From Streptomyces ochraceiscleroticus (GTDB taxonomy: Bacteria; Actinomycetota; Actinomycetes; Streptomycetales; Streptomycetaceae), in contig NZ_JOAX01000018.1 in NCBI RefSeq assembly GCF_000720485.1, forward strand, positions 90,824 to 154,823: a stretch of DNA of 64,000 nt. The letters are read 5' to 3'. The notes below the pieces were generated by a model that had not been told where the DNA came from, did not search any database, and saw only the letters and a list, made by a program, of their open reading frames with translations. A program made the translations under genes and the position numbers. Of this stretch, positions 33,982 through 42,561 are shown one piece after another; position 1 is the stretch's first letter, and every line of letters begins with the position of its first letter.

Positions 33982-35589
33982 ATCACAGCGTCCAGCAGCC
34001 CCCCGGCAGAGCGCGCCCCCGCCGCGGCCCCTGCCGTCGAACTCCGCGGCATCACCAAGCGGTTCCCCGGCGTCGTCGCCAACCACGACATCGGCATCAC
34101 CGTCCGGCGCGGCACCGTGCACGCCCTGGTCGGGGAGAACGGCGCGGGCAAGTCCACCCTGATGAAGATCCTCTACGGCATGCAGAAGCCGGACGAGGGC
34201 ACCATCGCGATCGACGGCGAGCAGGTGAGCTTCGCGAGCCCCGCCGACGCCATCGCCCGCGGCATCGGCATGGTGCACCAGCACTTCATGCTCGCCGACA
34301 ACCTCACCGTCCTGGAGAACATCGTCCTGGGCGCCGAGAAGCTGCACGGCATCGGCGCGGCGGCCCGCAAGGCCGTCCTCGAGGTCTCCGACCGGTACGG
34401 CCTGAACGTACGCCCCGACGTCCTGGTCGAGGACCTCGGCGTCGCCGACCGGCAGCGCGTGGAGATCCTCAAGGTCCTCTACCGCGGCGCCCGTACGCTC
34501 ATCCTCGACGAGCCGACGGCCGTGCTGGTCCCGCAGGAGGTCGACGCGCTCTTCGACAACCTGCGCGAGCTCAAGGCCGAGGGCCTCACCGTCCTCTTCA
34601 TCTCGCACAAGCTGGGCGAAGTGCTCTCCGTCGCCGACGACATCACCGTCATCCGGCGCGGCACCACCGTCGCCTCCGTGGTGCCGGGGGAGACCACTCC
34701 CAAGCAGCTCGCCGAGCTGATGGTCGGCAGCGAACTGCCCTCCCCGGAGACCCGCGAGTCCACCGTCACCGACACCCCGATGCTGACGGTCGACGGGCTG
34801 CACCTGAGCGCCACCGACCCCGACGGCGTCGCGCGCGCCGTCCTGGACGGCATCGGCTTCACCATCCACAAGGGCGAGGTCCTGGGCATCGCCGGCGTCG
34901 AGGGCAACGGCCAGGCCGAGCTGGTCGAGGCCATCATGGGCATGCGCGACCCGGACGGCGGCACCATCACCCTGGACGGCGCGGACATCAGCCACGCGCC
35001 CACCCGCAAGCGGCGCGAGGACGGCATCGGCTACGTCCCCGAGGACCGGCACCGGCACGGCCTGCTGCTGGAGGCCCCGCTCTGGGAGAACCGCATCCTC
35101 GGCCATGTCACCGAGAAGCCCAACTCCAGGGGCCGGCTGCTGGACCTGAAGGCGGCCCGCGCCGACACCGAGCGGATCGTCACCGAGTACGACGTCCGCA
35201 CCCCCGGCATCGAGGTCACCGCGGCCTCGCTCTCCGGCGGCAACCAGCAGAAGCTGATCGTCGGCCGCGAGATGAGCCACCACCCCAAGCTGCTGATCGC
35301 GGCGCACCCGACGCGCGGCGTGGACGTCGGCGCGCAGGCGCAGATCTGGGACCAGATCCGCGAGGCCCGCCGCGAGGGCCTGGCCGTCCTGCTGATCTCC
35401 GCGGACCTGGACGAGCTGATCGGCCTCTCCGACACCCTGCGGGTGATGTTCCGCGGCCGGCTGGTCGCGGACGCGGACCCCGCCACGATCACCCCCGAGG
35501 AGTTGGGCTCGGCCATGACCGGCGCCGCCAGCGGCCATCTGGAACACGCCGAGGACGGCGCGGAGACCGGGGGAGGTGCGGCGGAGTGA
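33982..35589 (+). CDS. Nucleoside ABC transporter, duplicated ATPase
   Basis: About 535 residues with two nucleotide-binding domains, as in ribose and nucleoside importers. NBD1 has Walker A GENGAGKSTLMK, the diverged signature VADRQRVEILKVLYRG and Walker B LILDEPTAV. NBD2 has the family's degenerate Walker A (GVEGNGQAELVEA), signature LSGGNQQK and AHPTRGVDVGAQ. It powers uptake with the two permeases. The start is unusual: ATC 33982 is the codon at the right distance (8 bases) from a strong GAGGAG, while the only upstream ATG in frame (33919) lacks a ribosome-binding site and would place the terminator hairpin inside the gene. The stop overlaps the next gene (GTGA). Confidence 0.92.
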   Translation: MTASSSPPAERAPAAAPAVELRGITKRFPGVVANHDIGITVRRGTVHALVGENGAGKSTLMKILYGMQKPDEGTIAIDGEQVSFASPADAIARGIGMVHQHFMLADNLTVLENIVLGAEKLHGIGAAARKAVLEVSDRYGLNVRPDVLVEDLGVADRQRVEILKVLYRGARTLILDEPTAVLVPQEVDALFDNLRELKAEGLTVLFISHKLGEVLSVADDITVIRRGTTVASVVPGETTPKQLAELMVGSELPSPETRESTVTDTPMLTVDGLHLSATDPDGVARAVLDGIGFTIHKGEVLGIAGVEGNGQAELVEAIMGMRDPDGGTITLDGADISHAPTRKRREDGIGYVPEDRHRHGLLLEAPLWENRILGHVTEKPNSRGRLLDLKAARADTERIVTEYDVRTPGIEVTAASLSGGNQQKLIVGREMSHHPKLLIAAHPTRGVDVGAQAQIWDQIREARREGLAVLLISADLDELIGLSDTLRVMFRGRLVADADPATITPEELGSAMTGAASGHLEHAEDGAETGGGAAE

Positions 35590-36692
35590 AGAAGATCGAC
35601 CGTACGAAGCTGACCCTGGGCATCGCGGCCCCGGTCCTCGCCATCGTCGCCGCCCTCCTCATCACCTCGGTGATCATCCTGGCCACCGGCAAGGACCCGC
35701 TGCACGCCTACGCCGTGATGGTGGACTTCGGCTCCAAGAGCGACAGCCAGGTCTGGATCATCAACAAGGCGGTGCCGTACTACCTCTCCGCGCTGGCCGT
35801 GGCCATCGGCTTCCGGATGAACCTCTTCAACATCGGCGTGGACGGCCAGTACCGCATCGCGGCCTTCTTCGCCGCGGTCGTCGGCGGCGCGCTCACCCTG
35901 CCCGGCTTCCTGCAGATCCCGCTGATCATCATCGTGGCGATGCTGGTCGGCTCGGTCTGGGCGGGCATCGCGGGCGTACTGAAGACCACCCGCGGGGTCA
36001 GCGAGGTCATCACGACCATCATGCTGAACTCCATCGCGGCCGCCGTGATCGGCTACTTCCTCCAGGAAGGCCGGCTCGCGGTCAAGGACGGCAACCTCTT
36101 CCACACCCCGGACCTGCCGGCCTCCAGCCACTTCTTCACGATCCCGACCCAGCCGGACCCGCTCGACGGCTTCCTCGTCGTCGCGGCCGTCGTCGGCGTC
36201 GCGTACTGGTTCGTCCTCGGCCGCACCCGCTTCGGCTTCGACCTCCGTACGGTCGGCCGCTCGGAGTCCGCCGCGCAGGCGGGCGGCGTCAGCGTCAAGC
36301 GCATGGTCATCACGTCCATGCTGCTCTCCGGCGCCGCGGCGGGCCTGATCGGCATGCCGACGCTGCTCGGCGTCTCGTACAACTACGGCACCGACTTCCC
36401 CGTCGGCATCGGCTTCACCGGCATCGCCATCGCGCTGCTCGGCCGCAACCACCCCCTCGGCATGGCCGCCGGCGCGCTGCTGTGGGGCTTCCTGGAACGC
36501 ACTGGCACCCAGCTGGAGTTCGAGGACTACGAGCAGGAGATCGTCGGCGTGATGCAGGGCGTCATCGTGCTGTGCGTGGTCATCGCCTACGAAGTCGTAC
36601 GCCGCTACGGCCTGCGGATCCAGCAGCGCAAGGTCGGCGAGGAGCTCGCCGCGCAGGCCCGCAAGACCGACAAGGCGGAGGTGTCCGCGTGA
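35586..36692 (+). CDS. Nucleoside ABC transporter permease 1
   Basis: 368 residues of the BPD_transp_2 family with 8 to 10 membrane spans (LTLGIAAPVLAIVAALLITS first). Landmarks are GFRMNLFNIGVDGQYRIAAF, VSEVITTIMLNSIA and GVSYNYGTDFPVGIGFTGIA. It forms half of the channel with the next gene's product. GTG 35586 overlaps the ATPase stop by 4 bases. Confidence 0.92.
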   Translation: MKKIDRTKLTLGIAAPVLAIVAALLITSVIILATGKDPLHAYAVMVDFGSKSDSQVWIINKAVPYYLSALAVAIGFRMNLFNIGVDGQYRIAAFFAAVVGGALTLPGFLQIPLIIIVAMLVGSVWAGIAGVLKTTRGVSEVITTIMLNSIAAAVIGYFLQEGRLAVKDGNLFHTPDLPASSHFFTIPTQPDPLDGFLVVAAVVGVAYWFVLGRTRFGFDLRTVGRSESAAQAGGVSVKRMVITSMLLSGAAAGLIGMPTLLGVSYNYGTDFPVGIGFTGIAIALLGRNHPLGMAAGALLWGFLERTGTQLEFEDYEQEIVGVMQGVIVLCVVIAYEVVRRYGLRIQQRKVGEELAAQARKTDKAEVSA

Positions 36693-37984
36693 GCCAGAAC
36701 CTCACGGCCCCGGTCGCGAAGGACCCCGGCGGCAAGGGCGGCAGGCTCGCCGCCGCACGCACGAAGCTGACCTACCCCAAGGTCCTGCTGATCATCGCGG
36801 GCGCGCTCGTCCTGCTCTCCCTCCTCCGGGTCGTCACCGGCGCCACCGACCTCACCGGCTCCGGCCAGTACACCGCGGCCCTCAACGCCGCCGTGCCGAT
36901 CGGCCTCGCGGGCCTCGGCGGCCTGTGGGCCGAGCGCTCCGGCGTCATCAACATCGGCCTCGAAGGCATGATGATGCTCGGCGCGTTCTCCGCCGGCTTC
37001 GTCGGCTGGGAGTACGGGCCCTGGGCGGCGGCGCTGGCCGGCATCCTCGGAGGCGCGCTCGGCGGCCTCATCCACGCCATCGCCACCGTCACCTTCGGCG
37101 TCGACCACATCATCTCCGGCGTCGCCGTCAACATCATGGCGCTCGGCCTCACCCAGTTCCTCGCCAAGCTGTGGTTCGGCGCCGAGGGCAGCGCGGCCGC
37201 GCAGGCGGGCGGCAACGACAAGCAGTCCCCGCCGATGGACGACATGCCGACCTTCACGGTCCCCGGCCTCTCCGACTGGCTGCTGTCCATCGAGAAGCAC
37301 CACTGGTTCCTGGTCTCCGACCTGGCCGGCATCCTCGGCTCGCTGGTCACGAACGTCTCCTGGCTCGCCGTACTGGCCGCGGTCGTCTTCGTGCTCAGCT
37401 TCTTCGTCCTGTGGCGCTCGTCCTTCGGGCTGCGGCTGCGGTCCTGCGGCGAGAGCCCGGTCGCGGCCGAGTCCCTCGGTGTCAACGTCTACACGTACAA
37501 GTACGCGGCGGTGATCGTCTCCGGTGCGCTGGCCGGCCTCGGCGGCGCGTTCCTCGCCATCTACGTGCACATCTACCAGGATGGCCAGACCGGCGGCCGC
37601 GGCTACATCGGCCTCGCCACCATGATCTTCGGCAACTGGCGGCCCGGCGGCGTCGCCATGGGCGCGGGCCTCTTCGGCTTCATGGACGCCTTCCAGCTCC
37701 GCGGCGGCGGCACCACCGTGCACGCGCTGCTCCTCCTGCTCGCGGTGCTGCTCGTCGGCCTCGCGGTCTGGAAGCTGCGCGGCGGCCACCGCCTCCAGGG
37801 CATCGCCAGCATCGCCGTCGCGGCCCTGCTCGCCCTCTGGTACGCCACGACCGACACGGTCCCGCTGGAAATCGTCTCCGTGGCGCCCTACATCGCTACG
37901 CTGCTGGTCCTGTCGCTGGCCGCCCAGCGGCTGCGGGCACCGAAAGCCATCGGCAAGGCGTACCGAAGGGGCCAGGGCAAGTGA
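36689..37984 (+). CDS. Nucleoside ABC transporter permease 2
   Basis: 431 residues, same permease family. Landmarks are GGLWAERSGVINIGLEGMMM, HIISGVAVNIMALGLTQF and GRGYIGLATMIFGNWRPGG. It has about ten spans, the last ones WYATTDTVPLEIVSVAPY and IATLLVLSLAAQRL. GTG 36689 overlaps the previous stop (GTGA), so ATPase and both permeases are stoichiometrically coupled. cdd starts 28 bp later. Confidence 0.92.
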   Translation: MSQNLTAPVAKDPGGKGGRLAAARTKLTYPKVLLIIAGALVLLSLLRVVTGATDLTGSGQYTAALNAAVPIGLAGLGGLWAERSGVINIGLEGMMMLGAFSAGFVGWEYGPWAAALAGILGGALGGLIHAIATVTFGVDHIISGVAVNIMALGLTQFLAKLWFGAEGSAAAQAGGNDKQSPPMDDMPTFTVPGLSDWLLSIEKHHWFLVSDLAGILGSLVTNVSWLAVLAAVVFVLSFFVLWRSSFGLRLRSCGESPVAAESLGVNVYTYKYAAVIVSGALAGLGGAFLAIYVHIYQDGQTGGRGYIGLATMIFGNWRPGGVAMGAGLFGFMDAFQLRGGGTTVHALLLLLAVLLVGLAVWKLRGGHRLQGIASIAVAALLALWYATTDTVPLEIVSVAPYIATLLVLSLAAQRLRAPKAIGKAYRRGQGK

Positions 37985-38012
37985 CCGACGTACAGCGAGG
38001 GGGCTCGCGCAC

Positions 38013-38408
38013 GTGACCGAAGCTCCCGACTGGGAGAAGCTGCGCGAACGGGCCCGGGACGCGATGTCCCGGGCCTACGCGCCCTACTCCGGCTATCCCG
38101 TCGGTGCGGCGGCCCTCGTGGCCGACGGCCGCACCGTCACCGGCTGCAACGTGGAGAACGCCTCCTACGGCCTCGGCCTGTGCGCCGAATGCGGCCTGAT
38201 CTCCGAGCTGTTCGCGACCGGCGGCGGCCGGCTCACCGCGTTCGCGTGCGTCGACCGGTACGGCAAGGTCCTGATCCCCTGCGGCCGCTGCCGCCAGCTC
38301 CTGTACGAGCACGGCGGCCCGGACCTCATGATCGACACGGAGTCCGGCATCCGCCCGCTGTCCGAACTCCTCCCGGACGCCTTCGGCCCGGAACACCTGT
38401 CCCGCTGA
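38013..38408 (+). CDS. cdd: Cytidine deaminase
   Basis: 131 residues. Converts cytidine and deoxycytidine to uridine and deoxyuridine. It has AYAPYSGYPVGAAALV, the zinc motif LCAECGLISEL (C-A-E) and IPCGRCRQLLYEHG (PCxxC). This is the normal homotetrameric length. GTG 38013 follows a GAGG-type site. In the nucleoside operon it turns imported cytidines into substrates for phosphorolysis. Confidence 0.95.
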   Translation: MTEAPDWEKLRERARDAMSRAYAPYSGYPVGAAALVADGRTVTGCNVENASYGLGLCAECGLISELFATGGGRLTAFACVDRYGKVLIPCGRCRQLLYEHGGPDLMIDTESGIRPLSELLPDAFGPEHLSR

Positions 38409-38423
38409 CCACAAGGAGTGCCG

Positions 38424-39701
38424 ATGGACGCCATCTCCGTCATCCGCGCCAAGCGCGACCGCGCCGAGCTGACCGACGACCAGATCGACTGGGTCATCGA
38501 CGCGTACACCCGCGGCGAGGTCGCCGACGAGCAGATGTCGTCCCTCGCCATGGCGATCCTCCTCAACGGCATGAACCGCAAGGAGATCGCCCGCTGGACC
38601 GCCGCGATGATCAACTCGGGGGAGCGGATGGACTTCTCCTCCCTCACCCGCCCCACCGCCGACAAGCACTCCACCGGCGGCGTCGGCGACAAGATCACCC
38701 TCCCGCTGGCCCCCCTGGTCGCCGCCTGCGGCGCCGCCGTACCGCAGCTCTCCGGCCGCGGCCTCGGCCACACCGGCGGCACGCTGGACAAGCTCGAAGC
38801 CATCCCCGGCTGGCGCGCGCAGCTCTCCAACGCCGAAATGCTGGACGTCCTGGGCTCCGTCGGATCGGTCGTCTGCGCGGCGGGTGCCGGCCTCGCCCCC
38901 GCCGACAAGAAGCTCTACGCGCTCCGCGACGTGACGGGCACGGTCGAGTCGATCCCCCTGATCGCCTCCTCCATCATGTCCAAGAAGATCGCCGAGGGCA
39001 CCGGCTCACTGGTCCTGGACGTGAAGGTCGGCTCCGGCGCCTTCATGAAGAACCTCGACGACGCCCGCGAACTGGCCGCCACCATGGTCGAACTGGGCAC
39101 GGACCACGGCGTACGCACCACCGCCCTGCTCACCAATATGGCCACCCCCCTCGGCCTGACCGCGGGCAACGCCCTCGAAGTCCGCGAATCCGTAGAGGTA
39201 CTGGCCGGCGGCGGCCCCGCCGACGTCGTCGAACTCACCCTCGCACTCGCCCGCGAGATGCTGGACGCGGCGGGGCTGGGCGACGCCGACCCGGCCAAGG
39301 TACTCGCCGACGGCTCCGCGATGGACCACTGGCGCCGCATGATCCAGGCCCAGGGCGGCGACCCCGACGCGCCCCTCCCGGTCGCCCGCGAACAGCACGT
39401 GGTGAACGCCGCGGCCTCCGGCGTCCTCACCACCCTCGACGCCTACGCCGTCGGCCTCGCCGCCTGGCGCCTGGGCGCCGGCCGCGCCCGCAAGGAGGAC
39501 CCGGTACAGCCCGGCGCCGGCATCGAACTCCACGCCAAGCCCGGCGACGAGATCCAGGCCGGCCAGCCCTTGCTGACCCTGCACACCGACACCCCGGAGA
39601 AGTTCGCGTCGGCCATCGAGGCCCTCGACGGTGGCGTGCTGATCGCCCCGCCCGGTACGCCCTTCACCCCGGCCCCGATCATCCTGGACCGGATCGCGTA
39701 A
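38424..39701 (+). CDS. deoA: Thymidine/pyrimidine nucleoside phosphorylase
   Basis: 425 residues. Splits thymidine and deoxyuridine with phosphate into base and deoxyribose-1-phosphate. The alpha domain has MDAISVIRAKRDRAELTDDQ. The phosphate and substrate regions are DKHSTGGVGDKITLPLAPLV, SGRGLGHTGGTLDKLEAIPG and SSIMSKKIAEGTGSLVLDVK. The C-terminal domain is complete. ATG 38424 has AAGGAG 5 bases upstream; GTG 38418 lies inside that ribosome-binding site. Last gene of the BMP-cdd-deoA operon. Confidence 0.95.
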   Translation: MDAISVIRAKRDRAELTDDQIDWVIDAYTRGEVADEQMSSLAMAILLNGMNRKEIARWTAAMINSGERMDFSSLTRPTADKHSTGGVGDKITLPLAPLVAACGAAVPQLSGRGLGHTGGTLDKLEAIPGWRAQLSNAEMLDVLGSVGSVVCAAGAGLAPADKKLYALRDVTGTVESIPLIASSIMSKKIAEGTGSLVLDVKVGSGAFMKNLDDARELAATMVELGTDHGVRTTALLTNMATPLGLTAGNALEVRESVEVLAGGGPADVVELTLALAREMLDAAGLGDADPAKVLADGSAMDHWRRMIQAQGGDPDAPLPVAREQHVVNAAASGVLTTLDAYAVGLAAWRLGAGRARKEDPVQPGAGIELHAKPGDEIQAGQPLLTLHTDTPEKFASAIEALDGGVLIAPPGTPFTPAPIILDRIA

Positions 39702-39787
39702 CACCCCTGCTGGGGCCGGACGGCGGGCGTGCTCCGAGCGGGCGCGCTCGCCGCGCGCCGCCCGCACGCAGGTGTTTCCCTGACCGC

Positions 39788-40030
39788 ATGGCTCAGAAAA
39801 AGAATCAGCGGCAGAGCAAGGACGACCTCAACAAGGGCGACAAGGTCACCTGGAAGAGCCACGGCAGCGAGGCCGTCGGCGAGGTCGAGAAGAAGATCAC
39901 CAAGCGGACCGAGGAAGCCGGCCGCACGGTCGACGCCTCCCCGGACGACCCTCAGTACAAGGTCCGCAGCGAGAAGTCCGGCGGCAGCGCGGTCCACAAG
40001 CCAGACGCTCTGAAGAAGAAGGGCAAGTGA
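39788..40030 (+). CDS. DUF2945/HVA1 TUDOR-like small protein
   Basis: 80 residues, basic. It carries KGDKVTWKSHGSEAVGEVEK then DPQYKVRSEKSGGSAVHKPD, the pattern of the DUF2945 (hypervirulence-associated TUDOR-like) family. Function is unknown. ATG 39788 starts a charged N-terminus. It overlaps the next gene by 4 bp (GTGA), so the two small proteins are made together. Confidence 0.8.
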   Translation: MAQKKNQRQSKDDLNKGDKVTWKSHGSEAVGEVEKKITKRTEEAGRTVDASPDDPQYKVRSEKSGGSAVHKPDALKKKGK

Positions 40031-40374
40031 GCGCGGTGGCCAAGGGCGACGACCAGGACGACACCTGGCGCGACTTCAAGGACGCGGTGAACATGACCCC
40101 GTCCGAGCTGGAGAAGTGGCTGAGGACGGACGAGTCCAAGGACGCGGGCCAGCACAAGGACGGTGGCGAGTCCGTCGGCCACGAATCCGGCCGGAAGATC
40201 GTCGGCATTCTCAAGGCGAGGCGCGACGACCTCTCCGGCACCGACTACGCCCACATGCGCAAGGTCACCGGCTACGTCCACCGCCACCTGGCCCAGCGCC
40301 CCAAGGGCGACGTCAAGGACAGCACCTGGCGCCACTCCCTCATGAACTGGGGCCACGACCCGCTGAAGAAGTAG
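40027..40374 (+). CDS. DUF3140 protein
   Basis: 115 residues, charged and soluble. DTWRDFKDAVNMTPSELEKW, then VGHESGRKIVGILKARRDDL and VTGYVHRHLAQRP, match DUF3140, a small actinobacterial family of unknown function with a conserved motif around trp and ser in the helix that begins NMTPSELEKWL. The GTG start overlaps the DUF2945 stop. Such pairs recur in actinobacteria, but no role can be given from sequence. Confidence 0.78.
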   Translation: MSAVAKGDDQDDTWRDFKDAVNMTPSELEKWLRTDESKDAGQHKDGGESVGHESGRKIVGILKARRDDLSGTDYAHMRKVTGYVHRHLAQRPKGDVKDSTWRHSLMNWGHDPLKK

Positions 40375-40498
40375 CCGCACATGCAGAAACGTGCCGCCTG
40401 ACCTGCGGTTTCCTCATCCAGGTGAACGGCATCAGTGGACCGGTTCGGGTCCTGTTCGGCATGCTGGGATCGGTGACGTACCGATAGAGGAGACCGCC

Positions 40499-41095
40499 AT
40501 GAGCGCACTCGCCGTCGACCACGCGTCGGACAACGACCACGAGTGGGACGACCTCGTCCGTATCTGGGAACAGGCGGACGTACCCGAGGGCTGGAAGGTG
40601 GAGATCATCGAGGGGATCGTCACCGTGTCGCCACCGCCCGACAACGTCCACAACGTCATCGCCGAGAGGGTCCACCGCCGTCTGTACTCCGTGCTCCCCG
40701 AGGACTGGGGCGTCTATCAGACGGTTGGGGCGTCAGTTCCCGCACGGAAGGGCATCTGGATTCCGGATCTCGCTGTAATTCCGCACGACGATCTTCTTGG
40801 CGGGGAATCCAAGACATTCGTCCCAGCATCTGCCGCCAAACTGATCGTCGAAGTCACATCGCAGTCCAACGCGCGCAACGACCGGATCGCCAAGGCCGCA
40901 GGCTACGCCCGAGCAGGCGTCCCGCTCTATCTGCTCGTCGACCGGTTCGCCCCCGCCGGTCCCGCCATCACCCTCTACGGCGAGCCGTCGAACGACGTCT
41001 ACCGTGTGCTGTGGAGCGGCAAGTTCGGCGACGAGGTGGACCTTCCAGCTCCCTTCGATCTCACCCTCGACACGGGAATCTTCCCCATTGACTGA
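40499..41095 (+). CDS. Uma2-family putative endonuclease
   Basis: 198 residues. EIIEGIVTVSPPPDNVHNVI, then WIPDLAVIPHDDLLGG and AKLIVEVTSQSNARNDRIAK, give the D-x(n)-E-x-T/K core of the Uma2 (DUF820) PD-(D/E)XK fold. The family is abundant in streptomycetes, and nuclease activity is predicted rather than shown. ATG 40499 has GAGGAGA 6 bases upstream. It is a single gene with somewhat lower GC in the middle than its neighbours. It is convergent to an MFS gene. Confidence 0.83.
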   Translation: MSALAVDHASDNDHEWDDLVRIWEQADVPEGWKVEIIEGIVTVSPPPDNVHNVIAERVHRRLYSVLPEDWGVYQTVGASVPARKGIWIPDLAVIPHDDLLGGESKTFVPASAAKLIVEVTSQSNARNDRIAKAAGYARAGVPLYLLVDRFAPAGPAITLYGEPSNDVYRVLWSGKFGDEVDLPAPFDLTLDTGIFPID

Positions 41096-41109
41096 CGCCG
41101 CACAAAGGC

Positions 41110-41152
41110 GAAGGGGCCGTCCCGCCAGGACAGGTGACGGGGCGGCCCCTTC
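41110..41152. terminator. Bidirectional terminator
   Basis: A 15-bp stem with one mismatch (41110-41124 with 41138-41152), between the convergent Uma2 and MFS genes. Confidence 0.75.
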
Positions 41153-41178
41153 GGGCTTGAGTCGGCGCTGTCGCGCCG

Positions 41179-42498
41179 TTACGCGGCCTTCTGCATGTGC
41201 AGTACGCGCTGTTCCGCGACTGCCTTGCGGGTGGCGTACAGGGTGACCGACGCCGCCGCGACCATGGCCAGGAGGCCGAGGGTGACCGTGGCGGGCCAGC
41301 CGCCGGCGTGGAAGGCGGCAGCGCCGAGCGCGCCGCCCACGCTGGAGCCGATGTAGTACGCGCTCTGGTACAGCGCCGACGCCTGCGCGCGGGCCGTCTT
41401 GGCCGTGCGGCTGACCGCCGAGGACGCCACCGCGTGGCCCGCGAAGAAGCCGGCGGTGATCAGGACCAGGCCGAGGACGACCAGGATCAGCACGTCCGCG
41501 AGGGAGAGCAGCAGGCCCGTCGCCGTGGTGCCCACGGCCAGGTACAGCGCGCCGCGCCGGCCCAGGCGGCCGACCAGGCGCCCGGCCGCGGCCGAGGAGA
41601 CCGTGCCGACGAGGTACACCAGGAAGACCGAGCCCGCGATGCCCTGCGGGAGCGAGAACGGCTCGCCGACGAGGCGGTAGCCGATCACCGTGTACACCGC
41701 GCCGAAGACCGTCATGAAGAGCGCGCCGATCGCGTACAGACGGCACAGCAGCGGGTCGGAGAGGTGCTTGCCGATCGTCTTGGCGAGTGCCTTGGGGCCG
41801 ACCGCCTTCGGGGTGAAGTGCCGGGCCTTCGGCACCAGCACCCGGAACGCCACCGCGCACACTACGGCCATCGCACCGACCGCGGCGAGCCCGGCCCGCC
41901 AGCCCCACGCCTGCGCGACCCAGCCGGTCACGATCCGGCCCGACATGCCGCCGATGCTGTTGCCCGCGACGAACAGGCCCACCGCGGCGACCAGCGCCTT
42001 GGCCCGTACCTCCTCCGCCAGGAAGGCCATCGCCGAGGCCGGGACGCCCGCCAGCGCCACGCCCTGGAGACCGCGCAGCGCGATCAGCGTCCCGAGGGAC
42101 GGCGCGAACGGCACCAGCATCGCGATCACGGCGGCGACCGACAGCGAGACGGTCATCATCGTGCGGCGGCCGAACCGCTCGGAGCAGGCGCTCAGCGGCA
42201 GCACCGCGAGCGCGAGTCCGAAGGTCGCCGCCGACACGGTCCAGCTCGCCTGGTCCGGGCGCACCCCGAGGTCGTCGGAGATGGCGGGCAGCAGCGCCTG
42301 CGTGGAGTACAGGAGGGCGAAGGTGGAGATGCCGGCCGCGAAGAGGGCGAAGCTCATCCGGCGGTAACCGGGGCCCCCGGGCCGCAGCTTGCCGGCCTCG
42401 GGGTCGGCAGCGGTGGCGGCGGAATCGGCAGTGGTGGACGACAGGGCAGAGGCGTCCGCGCGGGTCCCGGCGGACGCCCTGGTATCAGCAGGAGGCAT
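41179..42498 (-). CDS. MFS drug/metabolite exporter
   Basis: 439 residues, twelve-span major facilitator. LFAAGISTFALLYSTQALLP opens the first span and LPLSACSERFGRRTMMTV is motif A. QGVALAGVPASAMAFLAEEV and GNSIGGMSGRIVTGWVAQAW are typical of YnfM/DHA1-like exporters. A 45-residue Thr/Ala-rich cytosolic N-tail precedes the first span. ATG 42498 is chosen because upstream codons overlap the divergent LysR gene. The substrate is unknown; it is probably controlled by that LysR. Confidence 0.85.
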   Translation of the reverse strand: MPPADTRASAGTRADASALSSTTADSAATAADPEAGKLRPGGPGYRRMSFALFAAGISTFALLYSTQALLPAISDDLGVRPDQASWTVSAATFGLALAVLPLSACSERFGRRTMMTVSLSVAAVIAMLVPFAPSLGTLIALRGLQGVALAGVPASAMAFLAEEVRAKALVAAVGLFVAGNSIGGMSGRIVTGWVAQAWGWRAGLAAVGAMAVVCAVAFRVLVPKARHFTPKAVGPKALAKTIGKHLSDPLLCRLYAIGALFMTVFGAVYTVIGYRLVGEPFSLPQGIAGSVFLVYLVGTVSSAAAGRLVGRLGRRGALYLAVGTTATGLLLSLADVLILVVLGLVLITAGFFAGHAVASSAVSRTAKTARAQASALYQSAYYIGSSVGGALGAAAFHAGGWPATVTLGLLAMVAAASVTLYATRKAVAEQRVLHMQKAA

Positions 42499-42519
42499 GA
42501 CTCGAACGTACGGCGGCCA

Positions 42520-42547
42520 CGTTTCATGCGTCCAATGCATCGAAACG
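42520..42547. promoter_or_regulatory. Interrupted palindrome between MFS and LysR genes
   Basis: Arms CGTTTCATGC (42520-42529) and GCATCGAAACG (42537-42547), matching except for one inserted base, 7 bp apart. Its position between divergent starts suits a LysR-type site. Confidence 0.45.
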
Positions 42548-42561
42548 CGATAATCGATGCC

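Noticed and set aside
32812..35547. 911-codon open frame on the minus strand over the BMP lipoprotein and ATPase genes
   Set aside because: A shadow of genes with clear family motifs on the plus strand.
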